Program-made: the position numbers and the translations under genes
Part shown: positions 15,587 through 22,758 of the stretch, in pieces
Layout of the letters: each line of letters opens with the position of its first letter
Numbering within the stretch: the stretch's first letter is position 1
Source of the DNA: Kitasatospora sp. Root107
GTDB taxonomy: Bacteria; Actinomycetota; Actinomycetes; Streptomycetales; Streptomycetaceae
Assembly: GCF_001424875.1 (NCBI RefSeq)
Contig: NZ_LMCT01000056.1
Location: 93,822-140,887, forward strand
Direction of reading: 5' to 3'
Length of the DNA stretch: 47,066 bases
Notes under the pieces: generated by a model
Database searches by the model: none
What the model was told of the DNA's origin: nothing
The model's input: the letters and a program-made list of their open reading frames with translations, nothing else

Positions 15587-16789
15587 ATGCCGGCCGTCGT
15601 GATCGCCGATGCCGGTGTCGCGGGTCCGGCCGGTGCGCAGGCCCTGCACGACGCCGGCCACCGGGTCCGCCCGGCCGGCGGCCGCCGGGTGCTGCTGGCG
15701 CCGATCACCATCACACCGTCCAAGCCGCTGACGCCCAGTCACCTCAAGGGGCTGCTCTGGACGGACGTGATGTACCGCGCCACCCGACCGCTCGCCGAGG
15801 TCCGCTACCGCTACAGCCACACCACCTACCATCCCACCGAACAGACCCTGGGCTTCTGGGAGTTCCTCGACCGCACCCAGGGTGACGCCGCCTACCAGGA
15901 CCTCACCGAGCAGGAGATCGGCGACCACTACGTGGCGTTCCGCGCCGCCGGCGAGCGCGCCGCCGCCCGGTCCCTCCGGCCCTACGCCGACGCGGTCGAG
16001 CAGGGCTGGGTGCACCCGGCCAGCGCCCGGATCCTCGAGCTGTGGTCCGAGCAGTACCGGGCACTCGGCCTGCACGACCCCGGCCTGCGGGCCCACCAGC
16101 CGCCCGGCCTCGGCCTGGACGAGATGCTGGACGGGCTGGCGGCGCGGGGCCTGTGCCTGGATCACCGCCGGATCGGCGGCCCGGTCCACCTCGACCTGAC
16201 CCGGCACGGGCTCCCGCTGCGGCAGATCGTCACGGCGGACGGGCGGCCCAACTACCTGGCCTGCGCACTGCGCGAACTCGTACCGCTGGCCGGTGACTTC
16301 GACGAGATCGTGCTCCTCTACGACCCGGAGCTCGACCCCGACTACCAACTCCTCGAGCGGATCCTGGCCGACCTCGGTCCGACCGTCCGGCGCGTCCCGG
16401 TCGGCCGGGTCCCGATCGACGGCTCGATCCGCTCCGCCCGGCACGGCGGCTGGGGCCACCACCACGCCGGGCCGCTGCTCACCGCCGCGCTGGCCGAGTA
16501 CGACGGACCCGCCGTCCGGCTCGGGATGCGGCTCTACTTCATCGCCGTGCTCGGCCCCGGGCAGGAACAGTCCTTCCGGCCCGAGCTGCTCCGCCAGTGC
16601 CTGGGCCGGGCGCAGCGTCTGCTGGCCACCGGGGAGTCCGGCCAGCTCGGTACTCCTGCCCTCGCCGGGCTGCTCGGCCGGCATCGGCGCGACCACACGT
16701 ACGTCGACCCGTACCGGCTCACCACATCGCTCCTCGGCAAGCGTGCCCCCGCGCCCAGCCCGGAACTGCTCACGGAGGTGTTCGTATGA
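15587..16789 (+). CDS. Free-standing ArgRS-like class I aminoacyl-tRNA synthetase domain
   Basis: A 400-residue protein. By eye it aligns with the catalytic core of arginyl-tRNA synthetases: PSKPLTPSHLKGLLWTDVMY (residues 43-62) fits the P-N-x-x-K-P-L-H-x-G-H-L-R HIGH region, with only the second histidine kept; GLDEMLDGLAARGLCLD leads to TADGRPNYLACAL (about 215-227), matching the S-D-G-T-x-Y-L-x-x-D-I-A segment; DEIVLLYDPELDPDYQLL fits the next strand; and VPIDGSIRSARHGGWG (275-290) sits where the KMSKS-like loop is. There is no DALR anticodon domain and no N-terminal tRNA-binding domain. Such remnants often activate or transfer amino acids in secondary metabolism. The similarity is my reading and needs a profile search. 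It ends in an ATGA overlap with the next gene. Confidence 0.55.
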   Translation: MPAVVIADAGVAGPAGAQALHDAGHRVRPAGGRRVLLAPITITPSKPLTPSHLKGLLWTDVMYRATRPLAEVRYRYSHTTYHPTEQTLGFWEFLDRTQGDAAYQDLTEQEIGDHYVAFRAAGERAAARSLRPYADAVEQGWVHPASARILELWSEQYRALGLHDPGLRAHQPPGLGLDEMLDGLAARGLCLDHRRIGGPVHLDLTRHGLPLRQIVTADGRPNYLACALRELVPLAGDFDEIVLLYDPELDPDYQLLERILADLGPTVRRVPVGRVPIDGSIRSARHGGWGHHHAGPLLTAALAEYDGPAVRLGMRLYFIAVLGPGQEQSFRPELLRQCLGRAQRLLATGESGQLGTPALAGLLGRHRRDHTYVDPYRLTTSLLGKRAPAPSPELLTEVFV

Positions 16790-17514
16790 GCCCGCTCCAG
16801 GAGGACCTGGTCGACCGGGCGGGCCGCCGGGTCCGGCACGCCCGGCCCGACCTCGCCGAACGCTTCGACCTCAGCACCCTCGCCGGTCTGCTGGACGCAC
16901 AGCAGAGCGTGGCCGCCGCCGCCTCGGCCGAGGAGACCCTGGTGGTGGCGGTGATCCACCACCTCGAACTGGCCGAATGGGCCGGCGCCACCTGCGCGTT
17001 CGCCTTCGGCCTCGACCCCGTCGCGGGCGCGCGGTGGCGCCGCTCGTTCACCCGGACCGTGTTCCTCGCGGGCAACCCGGCGAACCTCAGGGAGCGCTTC
17101 CGGTTCGCCCACGTGGCCGGCGACTCCACCGCCGCCTGGACAACCCCCGGCCCCGGGCCGAACGCCAGCACGCTGCGACGGCTGCTCAAGCTCTTCGACG
17201 CCCCGGCCGGACCGCCGGCCCGGCCGGACACCCTGGTCCGGCTGCCGGGCCGACCCACCACCGGGCACCGCGACCTCTATCTGGCCACCGAGGGGTGCAG
17301 CCTCGCCGACGCCCTGGTGCACCTCAACCACGTGTTGGTCGAAGCCGTCCTGGACGGACTGATCGCCCCGGGCGACAGCCTGACGCTGCGCCAGGTGCCG
17401 CGCCTGATCGGCATCGCCACCCCCTTCGCCGCTCTCCGGGTGGTCACCGATCCGCACCGCCCCGACCGGCTCAAGGCCGCCGCCGGCCTCACCGAGGAGA
17501 CTCCCGTTGGCTGA
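16786..17514 (+). CDS. Unknown protein, last gene of the GH3 operon
   Basis: A 242-residue soluble protein that I do not recognise. It is largely helical at the N-terminus (LVDRAGRRVRHARPDLAERF, then an Ala-rich helix), has a central R-R-S-F-T-R-T-V-F-L-A-G stretch, and near residue 165 YLATEGCSLADALVHLNHVL, which contains the only cysteine-histidine pair that could be catalytic. No signal peptide, membrane segment or P-loop. The start ATG 16786 overlaps the preceding stop (ATGA), so it is translated with the ArgRS-like protein and probably acts with it. It converges with the Lrp gene, 6 bases between stops. Confidence 0.75.
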   Translation: MSPLQEDLVDRAGRRVRHARPDLAERFDLSTLAGLLDAQQSVAAAASAEETLVVAVIHHLELAEWAGATCAFAFGLDPVAGARWRRSFTRTVFLAGNPANLRERFRFAHVAGDSTAAWTTPGPGPNASTLRRLLKLFDAPAGPPARPDTLVRLPGRPTTGHRDLYLATEGCSLADALVHLNHVLVEAVLDGLIAPGDSLTLRQVPRLIGIATPFAALRVVTDPHRPDRLKAAAGLTEETPVG

Positions 17515-17525
17515 GAGGTCTCAGC
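17510..17525. terminator. Small palindrome spanning two convergent stop codons
   Basis: GCTGAGA (17510-17516) and TCTCAGC (17519-17525) form a perfect palindrome that contains the TGA of the operon's last gene and the TGA of the Lrp gene. With a 2-base centre it is a weak hairpin; a bidirectional terminator is possible. Confidence 0.35.
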
Positions 17526-17976
17526 GCGTCCGGGGCGCCTGCGGGCCGCGGAACGGCAGCGTCCGGCTGAGCACGAGGTTGGTGGTCGTACTGCCGAACT
17601 GGGCCAGGGCATCCACGAGTTCCTCCAGGTGGGCCATCGAGGTCGCTGCCACCTTCAGGACGTAACAGTCGTCGCCGGTGGTGCGCAGGCACTCCAGGAT
17701 CTCCGGGCGCTCGCCGATCAGGCGGCGGAGCGGCTCGTGCCGGGTCCCGGGGTACTTCAGCCGGATCACCGCGAGCACGGCGTGCCCGGTCCGCTCCAGG
17801 TCCACCTCGGCCCGGTAGCCCGTGATCACCTGGGCCGCCTCCAGCCGGCGTACCCGTTCCGTGGTCGCCGACGGGCTCAGGTTCACCCGCCGGGCCAGCT
17901 CCGTGAAGGCGATCCGGCCGTCCTGCTGAACCTCCGTCAGGATCGCCCAGTCCGTCGCGTCAAGACTCTCGGTCAT
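17521..17976 (-). CDS. Lrp/AsnC family transcriptional regulator
   Basis: A 151-residue protein. The N-terminal helix-turn-helix is LDATDWAILTEVQQDGRIAFTE followed by LARRVNLSPSATTERVRRLE, the standard Lrp recognition unit; the C-terminal RAM (ligand-binding) domain starts at AVIRLKYPG and includes LECLRTTGDDCYVLKVAATSM. Such regulators sense amino acids. It is convergent with the GH3/ArgRS-like operon and divergent from the LLM oxidoreductase; either could be a target. A near-palindrome lies 9 bases ahead of its ATG (17976). Length is normal. Confidence 0.92.
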   Translation of the reverse strand: MTESLDATDWAILTEVQQDGRIAFTELARRVNLSPSATTERVRRLEAAQVITGYRAEVDLERTGHAVLAVIRLKYPGTRHEPLRRLIGERPEILECLRTTGDDCYVLKVAATSMAHLEELVDALAQFGSTTTNLVLSRTLPFRGPQAPRTR

Positions 17977-17984
17977 CCGCCCAG

Positions 17985-17996
17985 ATTACCGGTGAT
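17985..17996. promoter_or_regulatory. Near-palindrome ahead of the Lrp gene
   Basis: ATTACCGGTGAT (17985-17996) is palindromic at 10 of 12 positions and sits in the 94-base region between the divergent Lrp and LLM genes. Lrp proteins often control themselves, so it is a possible operator; a single weak site is thin evidence. Confidence 0.35.
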
Positions 17997-18070
17997 TCCC
18001 CGGGCGAACCGCCTCTGAACAGGCAGGAATCCCTTCTGGCGGCCGATACCTGCTGACTAGGCTCGACCCC

Positions 18071-18904
18071 GTGAAGATCGGAGTGAACGTCCTCAATTTC
18101 GGCCCGGGCACCGACCCGGGAGTCCTGCGCGACTGGGCCCGGACGGTGGAGGGTCTGGGCTTCGACCTGTTGATGGTCTCGGACCACGTCGCCATCACGC
18201 CCGATGTCGCCGAACGCTACCCGGCGCCTTTCTACGAGCCGTTCACCACCCTCGCCTGGCTGGCCGGGCTCACCACCCGGGTCCGGCTCGGCACCACCGT
18301 GCTGATCGCGCCGTACCGGCATCCGCTACTCACCGCCCGGATGGCCGCCAACCTCGACGAGTTGAGCGACGGCCGGCTGGTCCTCGGCGTGGGGGTGGGC
18401 TGGGCGCGGCAGGAGTTCGCCGCGCTCGGGATCCCGTTCGAACGGCGTGGCCGGCTGACGGACGATCACCTGCGGGACATCCGGGCGGCCTGGGCGGACA
18501 CCACCGCGTACGGCGACCGGAAGATCCCGGTCTGGGTCGGCGGCAACAGCGACGCCGGGCTGCGCCGGGCCGTTCGGCTCGGGGATGCATGGCATCCGCT
18601 CCGCTGCACCATGCCGTGGCTGCGCCAGGCGGCGGTCAGACTCCACGCTTCGGCGGCGGAGCAGCACCTGCCGGTGCCCGCCCTGGCTCCCCGGATCGCG
18701 CTCAGGCTGACCCCGGCACCCGTCACCGGGCCGCAGCGGCTGGCCGGCGAGGGCACCATCGACCAGATCATCGACGACCTCGACCAACTGCGGCTGCTGG
18801 GCGCCGAATCCGTCGTCCTCGACCCGTACCACGGCGACCCGAGCGAGACCTGTCACCCGCAGGCGGCCTGGCAGGCTCTCGCCACGGTGGCCGCACACCT
18901 CTAG
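18071..18904 (+). CDS. LLM-class (F420- or FMN-dependent) oxidoreductase
   Basis: A 277-residue luciferase-like monooxygenase-family protein. Visible marks are the first strand MKIGVNVLNFGPG, WARTVEGLGFDLLMVSDHV, LAWLAGLTTRVRLGTTVL, PLLTARMAANLDELSDGRL, GVGVGWARQEFAALG and KIPVWVGGNSDAGLRRAVRLGDAWHP. In actinobacteria many of these use F420. The GTG at 18071 is close behind a TAGGCT box (18055-18060 area), so the transcript may have almost no leader. It is probably co-transcribed with the deaminase, 12 bases downstream. The substrate is unknown. Confidence 0.9.
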   Translation: MKIGVNVLNFGPGTDPGVLRDWARTVEGLGFDLLMVSDHVAITPDVAERYPAPFYEPFTTLAWLAGLTTRVRLGTTVLIAPYRHPLLTARMAANLDELSDGRLVLGVGVGWARQEFAALGIPFERRGRLTDDHLRDIRAAWADTTAYGDRKIPVWVGGNSDAGLRRAVRLGDAWHPLRCTMPWLRQAAVRLHASAAEQHLPVPALAPRIALRLTPAPVTGPQRLAGEGTIDQIIDDLDQLRLLGAESVVLDPYHGDPSETCHPQAAWQALATVAAHL

Positions 18905-18916
18905 AACGGAGCAGTC

Positions 18917-19345
18917 ATGACGACCCCCGACGACCACATCCTTCTCCGGCGGGCCATCGCCCTCGCGGCCAAGGCACGCGAGGGCGGCGACCCGCCGTTC
19001 GGGTCACTGCTGGCGGCACCGGACGGGACGGTGCTGGCAGAAGCGCACAACACCACCCGCACCGACCGGGACATCACCGCGCACCCCGAACTGAAGCTGG
19101 CCCGGTGGGCCGCGAGCGAGCTGGACCCGGCGACTGCGGCGGGGACCACGCTGTACACCAGCTGCCAGCCGTGCGGGATGTGCGAGGCCGTCATCCAGCA
19201 GGCGGGCCTACGGCGGGTGGTCTTCGCCCTGTCGAACGAACAGCTCCTGGACATCAGGCCGGGCAGCGGCCGGCCGCCGGTGCCGCAGCACGGCCCCGCC
19301 CTGCTCGACGAGGTACGGGCCGTGGTCGAGGGCTACTACCGCTGA
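18917..19345 (+). CDS. Nucleoside/nucleobase deaminase (CMP/dCMP deaminase fold)
   Basis: A 142-residue zinc deaminase. The metal-binding and catalytic elements are HPELKLARWA (H-x-E, where many relatives have H-A-E) and TSCQPCGMCEAVI (P-C-x-x-C). The N-terminal LLRRAIALAAKAREGGDPPFGSLL is typical of guanine-deaminase-like and related small deaminases. The C-terminal region EQLLDIRPGSGRPPVPQHGP differs from TadA. It may deaminate a purine or a modified base. It lies 12 bases after the LLM gene, with a GGAGC ribosome site, and converges with nadE. The residue pattern is complete, so it should be active. Confidence 0.87.
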   Translation: MTTPDDHILLRRAIALAAKAREGGDPPFGSLLAAPDGTVLAEAHNTTRTDRDITAHPELKLARWAASELDPATAAGTTLYTSCQPCGMCEAVIQQAGLRRVVFALSNEQLLDIRPGSGRPPVPQHGPALLDEVRAVVEGYYR

Positions 19346-19354
19346 CCCGAGGGT

Positions 19355-20185
19355 CTACGGGGCGATCGGCAGCTGACGCTTGTGCTCGGTGAGCCGGTAC
19401 CGGCGGACGATGACGGCGCCGGCCGCCTCCGCGACCGGCTTGCCCTCCAGGAAGTCGTCGATGTCGTCGTAGGTGACGCCGAGCGCCTCCTCGTCGGGAC
19501 GGCCCGGGTTCAGCGTCTCCAGGTCGGCGGTCGGGGTCTTCCAGACCAGCTCGGCCGGTGCGCCGAGCTGGTCCGCCAGCGCCCGCACCCGCCGCTTGGT
19601 GAGACCGGTGAGCGGCACCACGTCGGCCGCGCCGTCGCCGAACTTGGTGAAGAAGCCGGAGACCGCCTCGGCGGCGTGGTCGGTGCCCACCACCAGGCCG
19701 TCGTGCGCGCCCGCCACCGCGTACTGCGCCACCATCCGCTGACGGGCCTTGATGTTGCCGTGCACGAAGTCCTGGTGGTGCGCGTCACGGAAGACCGTGC
19801 CACCGGCCAGCGCCGCCTCCAGCGCGGCGTCCCCGGCCGACTTCACGTCGACGGTCAGGACCCGGTCGGGCCGGATGAACTCCAGCGCCAGCTGCGCATC
19901 CTTCTCGTCCGCCTGGGCGCCGTACGGCAGCCGCATCGCGAAGAACGTCGCCTCCTGTCCGGCGGCCCTGACTCGCTCGACCGCCAGCTGGCACAGCCGG
20001 CCCGCCGTCGTGGAGTCGACACCGCCACTGATGCCCAGCACCAGCGACCGCAGGCCCGTGGAGGTCAACTGCCCGGCGAGGAAGGCCACCCGGCGCTCGA
20101 TCTCCTGCTGCGGGTCGAAGGACGCGCTCACCTGGAGATCCCGGGCGATCTCCTGCTGCAGGGAAGTGGACGCCAGGTCGGTCAC
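19355..20185 (-). CDS. nadE: NAD+ synthase, ammonia-dependent
   Basis: A 276-residue protein of the NadE family, which converts nicotinic acid adenine dinucleotide to NAD+ with ATP and ammonia. The PP-loop is GISGGVDSTTAGRLCQLA near residue 48; further marks are FFAMRLPYGAQADEKDAQLA, NIKARQRMVAQYAVAG, LVVGTDHAAEAVSGFFTKFGDG and PLTGLTKRRVRALA. Length is that of the short, glutaminase-free form, so it takes ammonia directly. Start at 20185. The region upstream is 219 bases long and shared with the YqeY gene, divergent. Confidence 0.95.
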   Translation of the reverse strand: MTDLASTSLQQEIARDLQVSASFDPQQEIERRVAFLAGQLTSTGLRSLVLGISGGVDSTTAGRLCQLAVERVRAAGQEATFFAMRLPYGAQADEKDAQLALEFIRPDRVLTVDVKSAGDAALEAALAGGTVFRDAHHQDFVHGNIKARQRMVAQYAVAGAHDGLVVGTDHAAEAVSGFFTKFGDGAADVVPLTGLTKRRVRALADQLGAPAELVWKTPTADLETLNPGRPDEEALGVTYDDIDDFLEGKPVAEAAGAVIVRRYRLTEHKRQLPIAP

Positions 20186-20404
20186 GGTTGCTCCTCGTTC
20201 GGGCCCGCACGGGCGGGGTCGGCACGCACCGCCGAGCCGGGGCCCCGGGCGCGTACAGGGACGAAAGCACTCTAGAGGAAGCCCCCGACGTGCCCGGCGC
20301 CGCCGCCTCGCCTACGCAGCGCTCGGGCCCGAGGCGCCCCGGGTAGGCCACGGTGCGCGGAAAGCCGGTTGTCCGGGACGGGTGGTGGCCGTACGGTCGA
20401 CGGC

Positions 20405-20794
20405 ATGCCGATCGACACCACGTCCTCCGCCCCTGCCTCCGCCACCCCGCTGCGCGAGCGGCTGCGGGCTGCGCTCCCGGCGGCGATGAAGGCCCGCGAC
20501 AAGGTGGCGACCAGCGCACTGCGGTCGGCCCTCGCCGCGATCGAGAACGCCGAGGCGGTCGACGTCCCGGCCGGGGCGGTCGGCTCGGAGTTGGCGATCG
20601 AGCGGATTCCGGTCGGCCTGGGTGCGGCCGAGGCCGAGCGCCGGGTGCTGACGGAGGCTCGGATCGAGCAGATCGTCCGGGCCGAGATCACCGACCGGGA
20701 GTCGGCCGCCGCAGGGTACGACCGCACCGGCCCCGCCGAGCGGGCCTCGCTGCTGCGCGCTGAGATCGCCGTGCTGTCGCGCCAGGTCGGATAG
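20405..20794 (+). CDS. GatB/YqeY domain protein
   Basis: A 129-residue protein related to the C-terminal tail of GatB (the YqeY family). It begins with LRERLRAALPAAMKARDKVATSALRSALAAIENAEAV-like text: a helix pair ending in the R-D-K-V-x-x-S-A-L-R-S-A-L motif, followed by a linker and the helical RIEQIVRAEITDRESAAAGYDRTG. YqeY proteins are thought to bind tRNA or related RNA, but no firm role is known. The ATG at 20405 is the first good start. It precedes the DUF2079 gene by 82 bases, but the operator of that gene lies between them. Confidence 0.85.
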   Translation: MPIDTTSSAPASATPLRERLRAALPAAMKARDKVATSALRSALAAIENAEAVDVPAGAVGSELAIERIPVGLGAAEAERRVLTEARIEQIVRAEITDRESAAAGYDRTGPAERASLLRAEIAVLSRQVG

Positions 20795-20838
20795 CACCGG
20801 AACTTCTCGGGTTTGACGATCACTCACTTTTTCCACCA

Positions 20839-20866
20839 CCCTTTCACTATTCCAATAGTGAAAGGG
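20839..20866. promoter_or_regulatory. Operator of YtrA type upstream of the DUF2079 gene
   Basis: A perfect 28-base palindrome: 13-base arms (CCCTTTCACTATT, 20839-20851, and its complement 20854-20866) around a CC centre. It ends 10 bases before the ATG at 20877 and its right arm supplies the GAAAGGG ribosome site, so a bound protein would block transcription or translation. A related site is at 22286-22312 ahead of the GntR gene. Confidence 0.85.
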
Positions 20867-20876
20867 TACTACTCGC

Positions 20877-22238
20877 ATGCGCCCACCCCCGCTCCCCTGG
20901 AGCCTCGCGACGGCCTTCGCCTCCGCCTACACCTGCGTCGCCGTCAACCGCCACCGCCGTGGCCTCACCCAGGCCTACGACCTGGGCATCTTCGAGCAGG
21001 CGGTGCGCGCGTACGCCCACGGCAGCGCGCCCGTCGTACCGCTCAAGGGGCCCGGCTTCCATCTGCTCGGCGATCACTTCCACCCGCTGCTCGCGGTGCT
21101 CGCCCCGGCGTACCGGGCGTTCCCGTCCCCCGTCACGCTGCTCGTCGCGCAGGCGCTGCTGCTGGCCCTCGCCGTCGTCCCGCTGACCCGCTGGGCGCAC
21201 GAGGTGGGCGGTCGACGAACTGCGCTGGTGGTCGGCTGCGGGGTCGGGGCATCCTGGGGGATCGTCAACGCGGCCGCCGACGACTTCCACGAAATAGCCT
21301 TCGCCGTACCGCTGTTGGCCTTCGCGGCCACCGCCCTCGGCCGGGGCCGCCGAACCGCCGCACTGCTCTGGTCACTGCCGCTGCTGCTGGTCAAGGAGGA
21401 CCTCGGGCTGACCGTGGCCGCCATCGGCGCGCTGGCCGCCGTCCAGGCCCGCCGGGCAGGCGGCAGTGCCCGGCCGGGCGTCGCGCTCGCCGTCGGCGGG
21501 GTGGCCGCGACGCTGCTGACCGTGCTGGTGCTGCTGCCGGCCTTCAACCCGCAGGGCAGCTTCGACTACTGGCACCAGCTCTCGGACGCCGGCCGGGCGC
21601 GGCCGCTCTGGTCGGCCGTCCTCCATCTGGGCTGGCCTCCGGTCAAGTGGCTGCTGCTGTTCCTGCTCGCGGCCACCGCCGGATTCCTCGGCCTGCGCTC
21701 ACCACTGGCCCTGCTCTGCCTGCCCACCCTCGGCTGGCGGCTGGTCTCCACCAACTCCCACTACTGGGGCGTCAGTTACCACTACAGCGCGGTGCTGATG
21801 CCGCTGCTGTTCGCGGCCCTGGTGGACGCCCTGCGGCGGGCCGGACCACAGCGCGCCCGGCGCGCCCTCGCGGTGAGCGCGCTGGTCACGGCCGTCACCC
21901 TGCCGCTCTACCCGCTGCACGAGGTGGTGATGCCCGAGGCCTGGCGGACCTCACCCCGGCTGGCCGCGACCCGTTCGATGCTGGACCGGATACCGGACGG
22001 CGCCCAGGTGGCCGCCTCCAACCGGCTGGCGGCGCAGCTGACGGCCCGTACGACGGTGACCCTGGCCTGCCGGGACGACGCACCGGCGCCGGACTGGGTG
22101 GCGGTGGATCTCACCGACCCGAGCGTCCGGGCCCCGTGCGCGATCGCCGACACCACCCGGATGCTCGCGACGTACGAACAGCGCGGCTACCACCGGCTGG
22201 TGGACCGGGACGGACTGGTCCTGCTGCACCGCGTCTGA
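20877..22238 (+). CDS. DUF2079 family multi-pass membrane protein
   Basis: A 453-residue integral membrane protein. The family opening is seen as QAYDLGIFEQAVRAYAHG followed by GFHLLGDHFHPLLAVLAPAY, a polar pattern like GT-C glycosyltransferases (PMT-type), to which DUF2079 is distantly related. About ten hydrophobic segments follow, and a soluble C-terminal part from residue 355 (TRSMLDRIPDGAQVAASNRLA). It may transfer or sense a lipid-linked sugar, but no substrate is known. The ATG at 20877 is preceded by the palindrome that gives the ribosome site. It lies directly ahead of the GntR-ABC operon and shares its operator sequence. Confidence 0.85.
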   Translation: MRPPPLPWSLATAFASAYTCVAVNRHRRGLTQAYDLGIFEQAVRAYAHGSAPVVPLKGPGFHLLGDHFHPLLAVLAPAYRAFPSPVTLLVAQALLLALAVVPLTRWAHEVGGRRTALVVGCGVGASWGIVNAAADDFHEIAFAVPLLAFAATALGRGRRTAALLWSLPLLLVKEDLGLTVAAIGALAAVQARRAGGSARPGVALAVGGVAATLLTVLVLLPAFNPQGSFDYWHQLSDAGRARPLWSAVLHLGWPPVKWLLLFLLAATAGFLGLRSPLALLCLPTLGWRLVSTNSHYWGVSYHYSAVLMPLLFAALVDALRRAGPQRARRALAVSALVTAVTLPLYPLHEVVMPEAWRTSPRLAATRSMLDRIPDGAQVAASNRLAAQLTARTTVTLACRDDAPAPDWVAVDLTDPSVRAPCAIADTTRMLATYEQRGYHRLVDRDGLVLLHRV

Positions 22239-22285
22239 CACCCCGACACACCCCACCCCTGACTTGACCGCGACGGCGCAGTCCG

Positions 22286-22312
22286 CCACTATTCCACTAC
22301 TTCACTAGTGAA
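22286..22312. promoter_or_regulatory. YtrA-type operator and CACTA repeats ahead of the GntR gene
   Basis: TTCACTAGTGAA (22301-22312) is a perfect palindrome. To its left, three octamers in tandem, CCACTATT, CCACTACT and TCACTAGT (22286-22309), repeat the CACTA half-site every 8 bases. The right part GTGAAAGG is identical to the right arm of the site at 20839-20866. It ends 14 bases before the TTG start of the GntR gene, so it is its likely own operator. Confidence 0.8.
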
Positions 22313-22326
22313 AGGTTGATTAGCGC

Positions 22327-22758
22327 TTGATCGAGTACCGCATCGAGCGGCGCAGCGGCGTCTCCACCTACCAGCAGATCGTGCAGCAGACCAAACAGGC
22401 CCTGCGGCTGGGCCTGTTGCAGCCCGGGGACAAGCTGCCGACCGCCCGCGAGGTGGTCGAGCTGACCGCGATCAATCCGAACACCGTGCTCAAGGCCTAC
22501 CGCGAGCTGGAACGCGAGGGGTTGGTGGAGCCCCGGCCGGGGCTGGGCACCTTCGTCCGGCGTTCGCTCGCCAGGCCGGAGGCGGCCGCCGACCAGCCGC
22601 TACGCGCGGGGCTGGTCGGCTGGGTGGACGAGGCCAGGGCCGCCGGCCTGGAACGCGAGGACATCGCCGCACTGATGGCCTCCGTGCTGGAGCAGCGCTT
22701 CGACACCGGGGTGACCCCGGCAGCAGCACCGAACGAGGACAAGGGGAGGAACGGGTGA
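22327..22758 (+). CDS. GntR family regulator, YtrA subfamily
   Basis: A 143-residue winged-helix repressor. STYQQIVQQTKQALRLGLLQPGDKLPT followed by the INPNTVLKAYRELEREGLV recognition helix is typical of the YtrA subfamily, in which a short helical C-terminus (here residues 75-143) serves for dimerisation without a ligand-binding domain. The start is a TTG at 22327 with GAAAGG about 10 bases ahead. Its stop overlaps the ABC ATPase start as GTGA. YtrA regulators control the ABC transporters encoded beside them and often respond to cell-envelope antibiotics. Confidence 0.92.
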   Translation: MIEYRIERRSGVSTYQQIVQQTKQALRLGLLQPGDKLPTAREVVELTAINPNTVLKAYRELEREGLVEPRPGLGTFVRRSLARPEAAADQPLRAGLVGWVDEARAAGLEREDIAALMASVLEQRFDTGVTPAAAPNEDKGRNG

